Of a stretch of DNA of 5,741 bases, positions 1 through 5,741 are shown in pieces (within the stretch, counting starts at the first letter, position 1; each line of letters opens with the position of its first letter). Source of the DNA: Actinomycetota bacterium. Its GTDB lineage: Bacteria > Actinomycetota > Acidimicrobiia > Acidimicrobiales > SZUA-35. Position numbers and translations under genes: made by a program. The DNA lies in NCBI GenBank assembly GCA_027730885.1, contig JAQCHM010000224.1, forward strand, positions 1 through 5,741, read 5' to 3'. Below the pieces are notes generated by a model. The model was not told the DNA's origin. It saw only the letters and a list, made by a program, of their open reading frames with translations, and did no database searches.

Positions 1-1421
1 CCGTAGAGCACGACGGGCCATGGACCCACGATGCCGGCCAGCGTTCGGCCGGTCCGCATTTCCGCCACTGCGGTGAGCACGCTGCGCTCGCCGATGTCGG
101 TGCGTTGCAGCAGACGACCGTCGGCGTCGATGACGCCAGACAGACCGGTCGGCGCGGCCATGAGGAGCCAGCGGTCGTTCTCGACTGCTCGAAGCTGGTT
201 CGAAGCGACCTGCTGGGTGTGGACCTGGGTCAACCAGAACGACGAACCGTTCGTCGGATTGGTCAGGATTTGCGCCCCGTTTGCGACCGACTCGCGAGCC
301 CGCCGCTCGAAGAACGCCTCCCATGAGATGGAGACGCCGACCGGGCCGACGGGGGTGTCGAGCACGGGTGGCTCGGTGCCGGGTAGCGCGTCGCGGGTCG
401 GCAGGAGGTCGCCCATTCCTGTCGCTTCGACGATCGAACGGAAGGGCACGAACTCCCCGAACGGCACGATGCGGACCTTGTCGTAGCGGTCGAGCTCTCG
501 GCCGCCGGGCAGCACGGTCGTGTGGAAGTTGAAGTTGAAGCGATCGTTGAGGGGATGGAACCACCCGGCGAGGACGGGCGCGTCGTACTCGGCGGCGACC
601 CCGGCCACCGTTTCGCGGGCGGCTTGTATCGACAGATAGCGGCCGGGATTGACGACGTTCTCCGGCCACAGAATGAAGTCAACCGGTTCGAGGAGCGCCT
701 TGGTCGCCTCGACGTGACGGGCCAGGACCACCGGCTCCTGGAACGACGATGCCCGGGTACGAACCGGGCCTCCCCCCTGGACGATCGCCGCCTCCACGTC
801 CCGAACCACCGAGGCCCGCGGGTGAACAACGGCGATCAAGAGCACGGCGAGAACCGCGACGGCGCCGACGGCAGCCGGCTTGGACTCGCGTGTCCACAGC
901 GCCGAGAGCATCTGGCCGATGACGACGACCAACATGATCACGAGCAACGGGCCACCGACTCGGGCGGACAGCACCAGTGGGGTGTCGACCTGGCCGAGCG
1001 CGATGTTGGCCAGCGGGACGCCGCCGAACGGCCAATACCAGCGCGCGACCTCGGCCAGGGCAACGGCCCCGGGCAGGACGATGCGGCGGGCGGTCGGGGT
1101 CGGAGGAGTGACTGCAGCGGCCAACCCGAAGTAGGCCGAGTACAAGAGGCCGGCGATGACGTAACCGGGCGGGGTCAGGTCGAACATCCACAGCATCGCC
1201 GGGAACAACCAGGCCGCCGCGACCAGCCACATTCGACGGAAGCGTCGCCAAGCGCCGGATCTGCTGGTCGTGGTCTCGGCCAGCAGACGGTCGGTCAAGG
1301 CGAAGCCGATGAAGGCCAGGGGCCACCAGCCCCACGGCGGTACCGACCCGGCGATACACACGCCAGCCGCAACCGCCCGGATCGTCGGTCGTCGCAGTAC
1401 CGCCGGAACGCCGACCGTCAT
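1..1421 (-). CDS. lnt: Apolipoprotein N-acyltransferase-like membrane protein, C-terminus cut off by window edge
   Basis: Family role: transfers an acyl chain from phospholipid to the N-terminal Cys of diacylated lipoproteins at the outer face of the cytoplasmic membrane, the last step of lipoprotein maturation. My own translation gives 473 codons without a stop; usual family length is about 500-530, so a short C-terminal part is missing. Residues 1-200 are strongly hydrophobic, with several membrane segments (about 13-47, 64-104, 113-128, 147-175, 184-200) and the Lnt-like motifs PPWGWWPLAF and WPFGGVPLANIALGQ. The nitrilase domain starts near 208 (EAAIVQGGGP). It keeps the catalytic Glu (WPEN, E254), the Lys (YDK, K315) and the extra Glu of VPFGEFVPF (E323). 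The nucleophile position reads ISWE instead of ICYE, so Ser366 stands where Cys is expected. Glu, Lys and Ser spacings (61 and 51) are close to E. coli Lnt (68 and 52). The ATG overlaps the hemY stop as ATGA and has no clear Shine-Dalgarno, so it is probably translated by coupling. The family call is firm; true N-acyltransferase activity is less certain. Confidence 0.85.
   Translation of the reverse strand, partial: MTVGVPAVLRRPTIRAVAAGVCIAGSVPPWGWWPLAFIGFALTDRLLAETTTSRSGAWRRFRRMWLVAAAWLFPAMLWMFDLTPPGYVIAGLLYSAYFGLAAAVTPPTPTARRIVLPGAVALAEVARWYWPFGGVPLANIALGQVDTPLVLSARVGGPLLVIMLVVVIGQMLSALWTRESKPAAVGAVAVLAVLLIAVVHPRASVVRDVEAAIVQGGGPVRTRASSFQEPVVLARHVEATKALLEPVDFILWPENVVNPGRYLSIQAARETVAGVAAEYDAPVLAGWFHPLNDRFNFNFHTTVLPGGRELDRYDKVRIVPFGEFVPFRSIVEATGMGDLLPTRDALPGTEPPVLDTPVGPVGVSISWEAFFERRARESVANGAQILTNPTNGSSFWLTQVHTQQVASNQLRAVENDRWLLMAAPTGLSGVIDADGRLLQRTDIGERSVLTAVAEMRTGRTLAGIVGPWPVVLY
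1418..1421 (-). other. hemY/lnt ATGA stop-start overlap
   Basis: On the minus strand the hemY stop TGA shares bases with the proposed lnt ATG (reading ACATGACG). The sequence just upstream is GC-rich coding DNA of hemY with no clear Shine-Dalgarno. This fixes the lnt start and indicates that translation of lnt depends on that of hemY. The overlap is seen directly; coupling is inferred. Confidence 0.85.
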
Positions 1422-2761
1422 GTTCGGACGGCCTGGGCCGCCGTCCACGCCGACGCGATGGTGGCCGGGATGCCGATCCCTCGGTAGGCCGCTCCGGCCA
1501 GCGTGATGTGCGGGGCATCCGCGCCCAGCGCGGCGAAGATGGCCTCGACCCGATCCGCGTGCCCCGGCACGTATTGAGGGAGGGCATCGATCCAGCGGTG
1601 GACCCGCAGCGCCGTCGGTTCTGCGGTGATGTCGAGCACGCACTGGACCTCGGTCAGCAGCCTGTTCACCAGAGCTTCGTCGCCGAGGTCGAGGGCACGC
1701 GTGTCCCCGAAGCGGCCCGAAGTGAGGCGCAGGAGCACGCGGTCCGCCCGCTGGTAGTGCGCCCACTTCGTACTGAACCACGTGCAGGCGGTGAGCACCA
1801 TGCCGTCGACTCGCGGGAACAGAATGCCGGACGCATCGAGGTGGGGCGTGACGGCCTGTGCTTCGAACTCGACACTGACCTGCGCGACCGACGAGTACTG
1901 GATCTCTGCCAACAGGCGACTGGCGGTCGGCGACACCTCGGCCAGCAGCCGACTGGCGGCGGGAGCCGGGGTGGCGATGACGACGCGGTCGGCGCCGAGC
2001 CCGTCCAGCGTGGGCGAGGCTCCGAGGTGCAGCGAGCGGGCGTCGAGGACTGCGACCAGCGCGTCGATGATCCGAGCGGTGCCTCCCGGCAGGCCGTAGA
2101 ACACTGGCTCGTCGGCTCCCGGGCCGGCCGATCCCAGCGTGGCACCGACCGATGCCCGTGCCGCCCGCAGACCTTCGAGGATCGACACGTGGCCCTGGGC
2201 CGCCGCCGCGATTTGGGGAGCCGCTGACCGGAGGCTGAGTCGGTCGATGTCGGATGCGTTGATGCCGCCGATCATGGGGTCGATGAGCCGCTCGGTCACC
2301 TCGTCTCCGAGCCTCTCGCGGAAGTAGGCGCCAACGCTGATGTCGCCGCCGAGATCGGTGGGGGGTCGCGTAGGTTCGGCGGCAACCTCGGCCAGTCCTT
2401 GGGCGCTGATGAGGCCGCTTGCGGCGAGTTCGTCGAGATCGGTGGGGACTCCGAGCACGGTGCCTTTGGGGAGCTCGTGCAGGGCGCCGCTGCGATGAAT
2501 ATACGCAGGCACCGGGGCGACGGGGCTGGTGAGCTGGTCGGCCAGTCCCAGCTGTTCGCAGAGGGCGCGTCCCTGGGGAACCCGAGCCAGGAAGGTGTCG
2601 GCACCGGCGTCGACCATGCGGTCGCCGACCAGGGAACTCCACACCTTGCCCCCGAACCGATCGGACGCTTCGTAGAGGTCGAAGGTGTGGTCAGAGCGTT
2701 GCAGCTCGAACGCGGTGGCCAACCCGGCGAGGCCGCCACCGAGGATGGCGACGTGGGTCAT
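1418..2761 (-). CDS. hemY: FAD-dependent protoporphyrinogen/coproporphyrinogen III oxidase
   Basis: Six-electron oxidation of a porphyrinogen to a porphyrin in haem synthesis, using FAD and oxygen. In monoderm bacteria this family (also named CgoX, or HemG in some actinobacterial annotations) mostly acts on coproporphyrinogen III; the sequence alone does not decide the substrate. At 447 aa it has normal family length. The N-terminus has the dinucleotide-binding fold: AILGGGLAGL with the GxGxxG glycines at 8, 10 and 13, then LYEASDRFGGKVWS with the ribose-binding Glu at 31 and the Gly pair at 37-38. The C-terminus has the conserved FAD-contacting stretch LAGAAYRGIGIPATIASAW (421-439). The middle, including the RLIDPMIGGI region near 160-170, matches the porphyrinogen oxidase family rather than generic amine oxidases. 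The ATG overlaps the hemE TGA by four bases, and its own stop overlaps the lnt start, so it is the middle cistron of a coupled unit. HemE supplies the precursor of its substrate, which supports the assignment. Confidence 0.93.
   Translation of the reverse strand: MTHVAILGGGLAGLATAFELQRSDHTFDLYEASDRFGGKVWSSLVGDRMVDAGADTFLARVPQGRALCEQLGLADQLTSPVAPVPAYIHRSGALHELPKGTVLGVPTDLDELAASGLISAQGLAEVAAEPTRPPTDLGGDISVGAYFRERLGDEVTERLIDPMIGGINASDIDRLSLRSAAPQIAAAAQGHVSILEGLRAARASVGATLGSAGPGADEPVFYGLPGGTARIIDALVAVLDARSLHLGASPTLDGLGADRVVIATPAPAASRLLAEVSPTASRLLAEIQYSSVAQVSVEFEAQAVTPHLDASGILFPRVDGMVLTACTWFSTKWAHYQRADRVLLRLTSGRFGDTRALDLGDEALVNRLLTEVQCVLDITAEPTALRVHRWIDALPQYVPGHADRVEAIFAALGADAPHITLAGAAYRGIGIPATIASAWTAAQAVRT
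2758..2761 (-). other. hemE/hemY ATGA stop-start overlap
   Basis: On the minus strand the hemE stop TGA shares bases with the hemY ATG (reading CGATGACC). No convincing Shine-Dalgarno precedes the ATG. This arrangement normally means termination-reinitiation coupling, which would give HemE and HemY linked synthesis. The overlap is seen directly; coupling is inferred. Confidence 0.9.
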
Positions 2762-3804
2762 CGCCGGTGGACCAGCTCGACGACTCGGGCCAGTTGCTCG
2801 GGGTCGGACTGGGGCAGGACGCCGTGCCCGAGGTTGAAAATGTGGCCGGGATGTCCCGCGTTGTCATCCAGCACTCGAACGATCTCCCGCTCGAGGACCG
2901 ACCACGGGGCCAGGACGAGCGCGGGATCGAGGTTGCCCTGGAGCGCCACTCGGCCGCCGGTCCGGTCTCGGGCGACGCTGAGCGGGGTGCGCCAGTCGAC
3001 TCCGACGACCTCGGCGCCGGCGTCGGCCATCAGTGGGAGTAATTCGGCGGTATTGATGCCGAAATGGATACGGGGCACCCCCAAGCCGGCCATGGCCTCC
3101 ATGATCCGGCGGGAATGAGGGAGCACGAACTCCTGGTAGTGCTCGGGTCGGAGGGCTCCGGCCCAGGAGTCGAAGAGCTGGATGGCCGAGGCGCCGGCCT
3201 CGACCTGGGCCCCCAGGGTCGCGATGGCGTAGTCGGCCAGCCGATCACACAGGCGGTGCCAGAGCGTCGGATCGGCGTGCATGAGCGCCTTGACCTTTGC
3301 GTACTCCCGCGACGGACGGCCTTCGATCAGGTACGACGCGAGGGTGAAGGGGGCGCCGGCAAAACCGATGAGCGGTACGCCCTTGGGGGTCAGTTCGTGG
3401 ACGAGGAGCTGGACCGTCCGGGTCTGGAAGGCGAGGTCGGTCGACGGGTCGAGCGGTCGGAGCCGGTCGAGATCCGATGCCGAAGCAAAGGGTTGCTCGC
3501 ACACCGGGCCGATGCCCGCAGCGATGTCGATGCCAAAGCCGCCGGCCCAGATGGGGGTGACGATGTCCGAGAAGAGAATGGCGGCGTCGACGCCGTATCG
3601 GCGGACGGGCTGCAGGGTGATCTCGGCCGCTCGGTCGGGGTCGGAGATGGCGTCCAGAATAGTGCCTTCGCCGCGTACCGCCCGGTATTCGGGCAGCGAA
3701 CGGCCGGCTTGGCGCATGAACCACACCGGAATGCGGGGTGACGGAAGTTGGCGGGCAGCGAGGAGCAACGGGGTGGTGTCCGGGTCGGGACGGAGCGGCG
3801 TCAC
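2758..3804 (-). CDS. hemE: Uroporphyrinogen III decarboxylase
   Basis: Cytoplasmic enzyme that removes four acetate carboxyl groups from uroporphyrinogen III to give coproporphyrinogen III, without a cofactor. The 348-aa product (GTG start) has normal length, since HemE is usually about 340-360 aa. Visible signatures, numbered from this start: VWFMRQAGR (27-35) with the substrate-binding Arg residues, AAILFSDI (74-81) with the key Asp80, GFAGAPFTLASYLIEG (147-162) with Tyr158, then QLFDSWAG, FGINTAELLP, VGVDWRTPL, LQGNLDP and FNLGHGVLP with His327. Ser rather than Tyr after MRQAGR is, from memory, usual in actinobacterial HemE. The open frame extends upstream to a GTG at 3930, but those 42 residues show no family similarity and would overlap the divergent gene antisense. 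GTG 3804 gives the right length. It has no good Shine-Dalgarno (only AGG three bases upstream), and a TAnnnT hexamer lies 8 bases before it, so a leaderless transcript is possible. First gene of the coupled hemE-hemY-lnt unit. Confidence 0.95.
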   Translation of the reverse strand: MTPLRPDPDTTPLLLAARQLPSPRIPVWFMRQAGRSLPEYRAVRGEGTILDAISDPDRAAEITLQPVRRYGVDAAILFSDIVTPIWAGGFGIDIAAGIGPVCEQPFASASDLDRLRPLDPSTDLAFQTRTVQLLVHELTPKGVPLIGFAGAPFTLASYLIEGRPSREYAKVKALMHADPTLWHRLCDRLADYAIATLGAQVEAGASAIQLFDSWAGALRPEHYQEFVLPHSRRIMEAMAGLGVPRIHFGINTAELLPLMADAGAEVVGVDWRTPLSVARDRTGGRVALQGNLDPALVLAPWSVLEREIVRVLDDNAGHPGHIFNLGHGVLPQSDPEQLARVVELVHRR

Positions 3805-3812
3805 GGACCTGA

Positions 3813-3818
3813 ACGGTA
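3813..3818 (-). promoter_or_regulatory. Candidate -10 element for a leaderless hemE transcript
   Basis: On the minus strand this hexamer reads TACCGT, fitting the TAnnnT pattern of actinobacterial -10 elements, and ends 8 bases before the GTG of hemE. This spacing would place the transcription start at or next to the start codon, in line with the lack of a Shine-Dalgarno. No good -35 box is visible 16-18 bases further upstream, so the call is tentative. Confidence 0.3.
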
Positions 3819-3840
3819 CCGGCAGTTCGGTACTGGCGTT
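3814..3840. repeat. Tandem imperfect repeat with an embedded dyad in the divergent promoter region
   Basis: Two adjacent copies lie head to tail: CGGTACCGGCAGTT (3814-3827) and CGGTACTGGCGTT (3828-3840), differing by one substitution and one missing base. Within them CGGCAGT (3820-3826) and ACTGGCG (3832-3838) form an imperfect inverted repeat (6 of 7 pairs) around TCGGT. CGGTACCG at 3814-3821 is itself a palindrome. The repeat overlaps the candidate hemE -10 and the -35 region of the divergent gene, which would suit an operator serving both directions. The repeat is seen directly; regulatory function is inferred and no regulator is identified. Confidence 0.45.
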
Positions 3841-3855
3841 CGTCTCCTCTACACT
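3826..3855 (+). promoter_or_regulatory. Candidate promoter for the HelD-family gene
   Basis: TACACT at 3850-3855 is a reasonable -10 (TAnnnT). TTCGGT at 3826-3831, 18 bases upstream, is only a weak -35 match. Transcription would begin near 3862-3864, leaving a leader of about 20 bases that carries the AGGAAG ribosome site. The hexamer TGGCAG occurs twice just downstream, at 3855-3860 and 3869-3874. Confidence 0.35.
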
Positions 3856-3872
3856 GGCAGCCCCCAAGTGGC

Positions 3873-3878
3873 AGGAAG
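3873..3878 (+). promoter_or_regulatory. Ribosome binding site that selects the TTG start
   Basis: AGGAAG lies just before the TTG at 3882 (5 bases between AGGA and the codon). The alternative in-frame GTG at 3900 has no purine-rich stretch at a usable distance, so the site favours TTG as the start. Confidence 0.5.
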
Positions 3879-3881
3879 ACC

Positions 3882-5741
3882 TTGACTGACTCCCACAACG
3901 TGACGGACTCGCACCCCGAGAACAACTCACACCCCGAACTGGCCACCGAGCAGGCCCACCTTGATCGCGCCCATCGGCGCCTCGACGAGACGCGGGCCGA
4001 GGCGCTGAGGCTCAAGGACATGGTCGAAGTGGGGGCCGGGGGCACCAACCAGGCGCGATGGGAGCGCGATGTCATCAACGAGAACATCCTCACCCGCCTG
4101 AAGGATCTCGACATTGGCGACCGCTCGTTGTGCTTCGGTCGTATCGATCGGGCCGAGTCCGAAGGTGGCGACAGCTTCCACATCGGACGCATCGCAGTTG
4201 CGGACACCGACCAGGAGCCGCTGGTCGTCGACTGGCGCGCTCCTGTCGCGGAAGCCTTCTACCGCGCGACGGGTCGCGATCCCCAGGGCCTGGTGCGTCG
4301 CCGACATTTCACCTCCCGCGGTCGACAGCTTCTCGGTCTCGAGGACGAATTCTTCGGCGACGCCGCCACCGCCGAGCGGGTCACGGTCAACGGTCGGGAG
4401 CTTCGGGGAACGGGCGCGCTCATCGCGGCGCTCGAAACCTCCCGCACCGGTCGTCTCAACGACATCATCGGTACCATCCAGGCCGAGCAGGACGAGATCA
4501 TCCGGGCGCCGCTCCCTGGCGTGTTGGTGGTTCAGGGGGGGCCGGGCACGGGCAAGACCGTCGTGGCCCTCCACCGCGCCGCGTACCTTCTCTACACCCA
4601 TCGCTTCCCCCTCGACGGCCAGGGTGTGCTGGTCGTCGGACCCAACCGGCTGTTCCTCGGCTACATCGAGCAAGTGCTGCCCTCCCTCGGTGAGGCCGGG
4701 GTCGAATTGTCGGTGCTCGCCGATCTCGTTCCCCAGGTCCGAGTGCAGGGTCGAGACCCGCTCGACTCGGCCAGGGTCAAGGGCGACCTCCGGATGACCG
4801 GCTTCGTCCGTCGCGCGGTTCGCGACCGCCAACGTTCGCTTCGCACCGATCTCGTCGTGGGTATGGGCCTACGGCGACTGCGTCTTCGGGTTGATCAATC
4901 CGTGCAGATCATCGCTGAAGCTCGCCGGCGATTCCGGCCACACAACCAGGCGCGGAAGTTCGTGGTCGACTCGGTGTACGACGCCCTTGCACGTTCCCAT
5001 CCCGATGACCCCGATCCCACGCTTGTTCGGGAGGCCATCGATGCCGACCCTGGCGTGCGCGAGGCCCTGAACTGGATGTGGCCGCTGCTGACCCCGCCCC
5101 AGCTGCTCCATGACCTGTTGGGTTCCGCCGCGCTGATCCGCTCGGCCGGGCCGGACCTCTCCGAGGCCGAGTGCCGCGCGCTGCACCGCCCGTGGCACGC
5201 TTCGCGCGACGGCCTGCAGGTCATGTGGACCGTCGACGATGTGCCGCTCCTGGACGAGGCGTATGACCGTCTCGGCCCTCGTCCGAAGAAGGCCGATCTC
5301 GACGAGGTTCGCACCTACGGTCACATCGTCGTCGACGAGGCGCAGGATCTGTCCCCGCTCCAACTGAGGATGTTGACGCGCCGGTCGTTGAACGGGTCGA
5401 TGACCGTCGTCGGCGACATCGCGCAGTCCACCGGCGCCTGGGCTCACAACGATTGGAGCGAGGTGCTCGAACACCTCCCGGATCGACGCCCGTCTCGTCG
5501 GGCCGAGCTCACGGTCGGCTATCGAATCCCCGGGCCGTCCATGGCACTGGCCGCCCGGCTGTTGCCCTACGCCGCTCCCGATCTCACGCCGCCGACTGCG
5601 GTGCGTTCCGACGGCGACGAGCCACGGTTCGTCGCCGTCGATCTCGACCGATCCCTCGCCGACGCGGTGGTCGTGGAAGCCCAACGGGAGCTCGAACAGC
5701 TGGGTCAGGGGAACGTGGCCGTCATCGTGCCTGCTTCGCTG
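3882..5741 (+). CDS. helD: HelD/HelR-family RNA polymerase-associated ATPase, C-terminus cut off by window edge
   Basis: A superfamily 1 helicase-like protein of the group that binds RNA polymerase and, by ATP-driven movement, removes stalled or nucleic-acid-bound enzyme for recycling. Some actinobacterial members (HelR) also displace rifampicin. The frame is open for 620 codons to the edge; actinobacterial members are usually about 700-760 aa, so perhaps 100-150 residues are missing. In order: a polar N-terminal tail (1-18), a charged helical segment (about 19-60) fitting the coiled coil that enters the secondary channel, the family-typical LCFGRID and EPLVVDWRAP (113-121), a Q-motif-like IQAEQDEIIR (199-208), Walker A GGPGTGKT (219-226, Lys225), Walker B VVDEAQD (483-489, Asp485 and Glu486), GDIAQS (511-516) and TVGYRIP (544-550). 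FGRID, DWRAP and the large insert between Walker A and B separate it from UvrD, Rep and PcrA. TTG 3882 is preferred over GTG 3900 because of the AGGAAG upstream. It diverges from hemE across 77 bases. HelR-type drug protection cannot be read from the sequence. Confidence 0.88.
   Translation, partial: MTDSHNVTDSHPENNSHPELATEQAHLDRAHRRLDETRAEALRLKDMVEVGAGGTNQARWERDVINENILTRLKDLDIGDRSLCFGRIDRAESEGGDSFHIGRIAVADTDQEPLVVDWRAPVAEAFYRATGRDPQGLVRRRHFTSRGRQLLGLEDEFFGDAATAERVTVNGRELRGTGALIAALETSRTGRLNDIIGTIQAEQDEIIRAPLPGVLVVQGGPGTGKTVVALHRAAYLLYTHRFPLDGQGVLVVGPNRLFLGYIEQVLPSLGEAGVELSVLADLVPQVRVQGRDPLDSARVKGDLRMTGFVRRAVRDRQRSLRTDLVVGMGLRRLRLRVDQSVQIIAEARRRFRPHNQARKFVVDSVYDALARSHPDDPDPTLVREAIDADPGVREALNWMWPLLTPPQLLHDLLGSAALIRSAGPDLSEAECRALHRPWHASRDGLQVMWTVDDVPLLDEAYDRLGPRPKKADLDEVRTYGHIVVDEAQDLSPLQLRMLTRRSLNGSMTVVGDIAQSTGAWAHNDWSEVLEHLPDRRPSRRAELTVGYRIPGPSMALAARLLPYAAPDLTPPTAVRSDGDEPRFVAVDLDRSLADAVVVEAQRELEQLGQGNVAVIVPASL

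Noticed and set aside
522..1487. 321-codon plus-strand open frame
   Set aside because: Antisense to lnt and overlapping the end of hemY. The product is low-complexity, rich in Arg, Gly, Asp and Gln with no family motif, as expected for a GC-rich shadow frame; the minus-strand lnt frame has clear motifs.
679..1587. 302-codon minus-strand open frame
   Set aside because: Same strand as lnt but a different frame, crossing the hemY/lnt junction; Arg/Pro/Gly-rich with no recognisable domain.
3805..3881. Rifamycin-associated element upstream of the HelD-family gene
   Set aside because: The region has only a short imperfect dyad around TCGGT and a TGGCAG direct repeat; I see no long near-perfect inverted repeat of that kind.
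3805..3930. 42-residue N-terminal extension of hemE to the GTG at 3930
   Set aside because: The extra residues do not resemble HemE N-termini, would exceed usual family length, and would overlap the start of the divergent gene.
3245..4207. 320-codon minus-strand open frame spanning the divergent region
   Set aside because: Out of frame with hemE and antisense to the HelD-family gene; Arg/Pro-rich with no motif.
3927..4832. 301-codon minus-strand open frame
   Set aside because: Directly antisense to the N-terminal half of the HelD-family gene, whose plus-strand frame carries Walker A and other family motifs.
4869..5684. 271-codon minus-strand open frame
   Set aside because: Antisense to the second half of the HelD-family gene, with no recognisable domain; the plus frame encodes VVDEAQD and GDIAQS.

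Overview
This is GC-rich, densely coding DNA whose gene content and protein signatures point to a high-GC Gram-positive (Actinomycetota). An Acidimicrobiia-like lineage is my best guess. The reasons are a HelD-family RNA polymerase ATPase of the actinobacterial type, a HemE with the MRQAGRSLPEYR variant that I associate with actinobacteria, and an Lnt-like protein with an ISWE active-site variant. The genus cannot be named from this window.

Layout: positions 1-3804 hold a tight minus-strand cluster, read in the order hemE (uroporphyrinogen decarboxylase), hemY (FAD-dependent porphyrinogen oxidase) and an lnt-type apolipoprotein N-acyltransferase that runs off the left edge. Both junctions are 4-base ATGA stop/start overlaps, so the three genes are almost certainly one translationally coupled unit. 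Positions 3805-3881 are the only non-coding DNA: a 77-base divergent control region with a tandem imperfect repeat, an imperfect dyad and candidate -10 elements on both strands. From 3882 to the right edge a plus-strand gene encodes most of a HelD/HelR-type ATPase that frees RNA polymerase.

How the genes fit together: HemE makes coproporphyrinogen III and HemY oxidises the porphyrinogen. Their adjacency fits the coproporphyrin-dependent haem route common in monoderm bacteria. Lnt would N-acylate lipoproteins at the membrane and has no direct metabolic link to haem. Its coupling to hemY, and the Ser in place of its catalytic Cys, are the two most notable points. HelD is transcribed divergently and acts on transcription.

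The genes are mostly ordinary housekeeping genes. I see no mobile element, CRISPR array, tRNA, rRNA or clear terminator, and no evidence for a wholly new system. Long open frames antisense to these genes are shadows caused by high GC.
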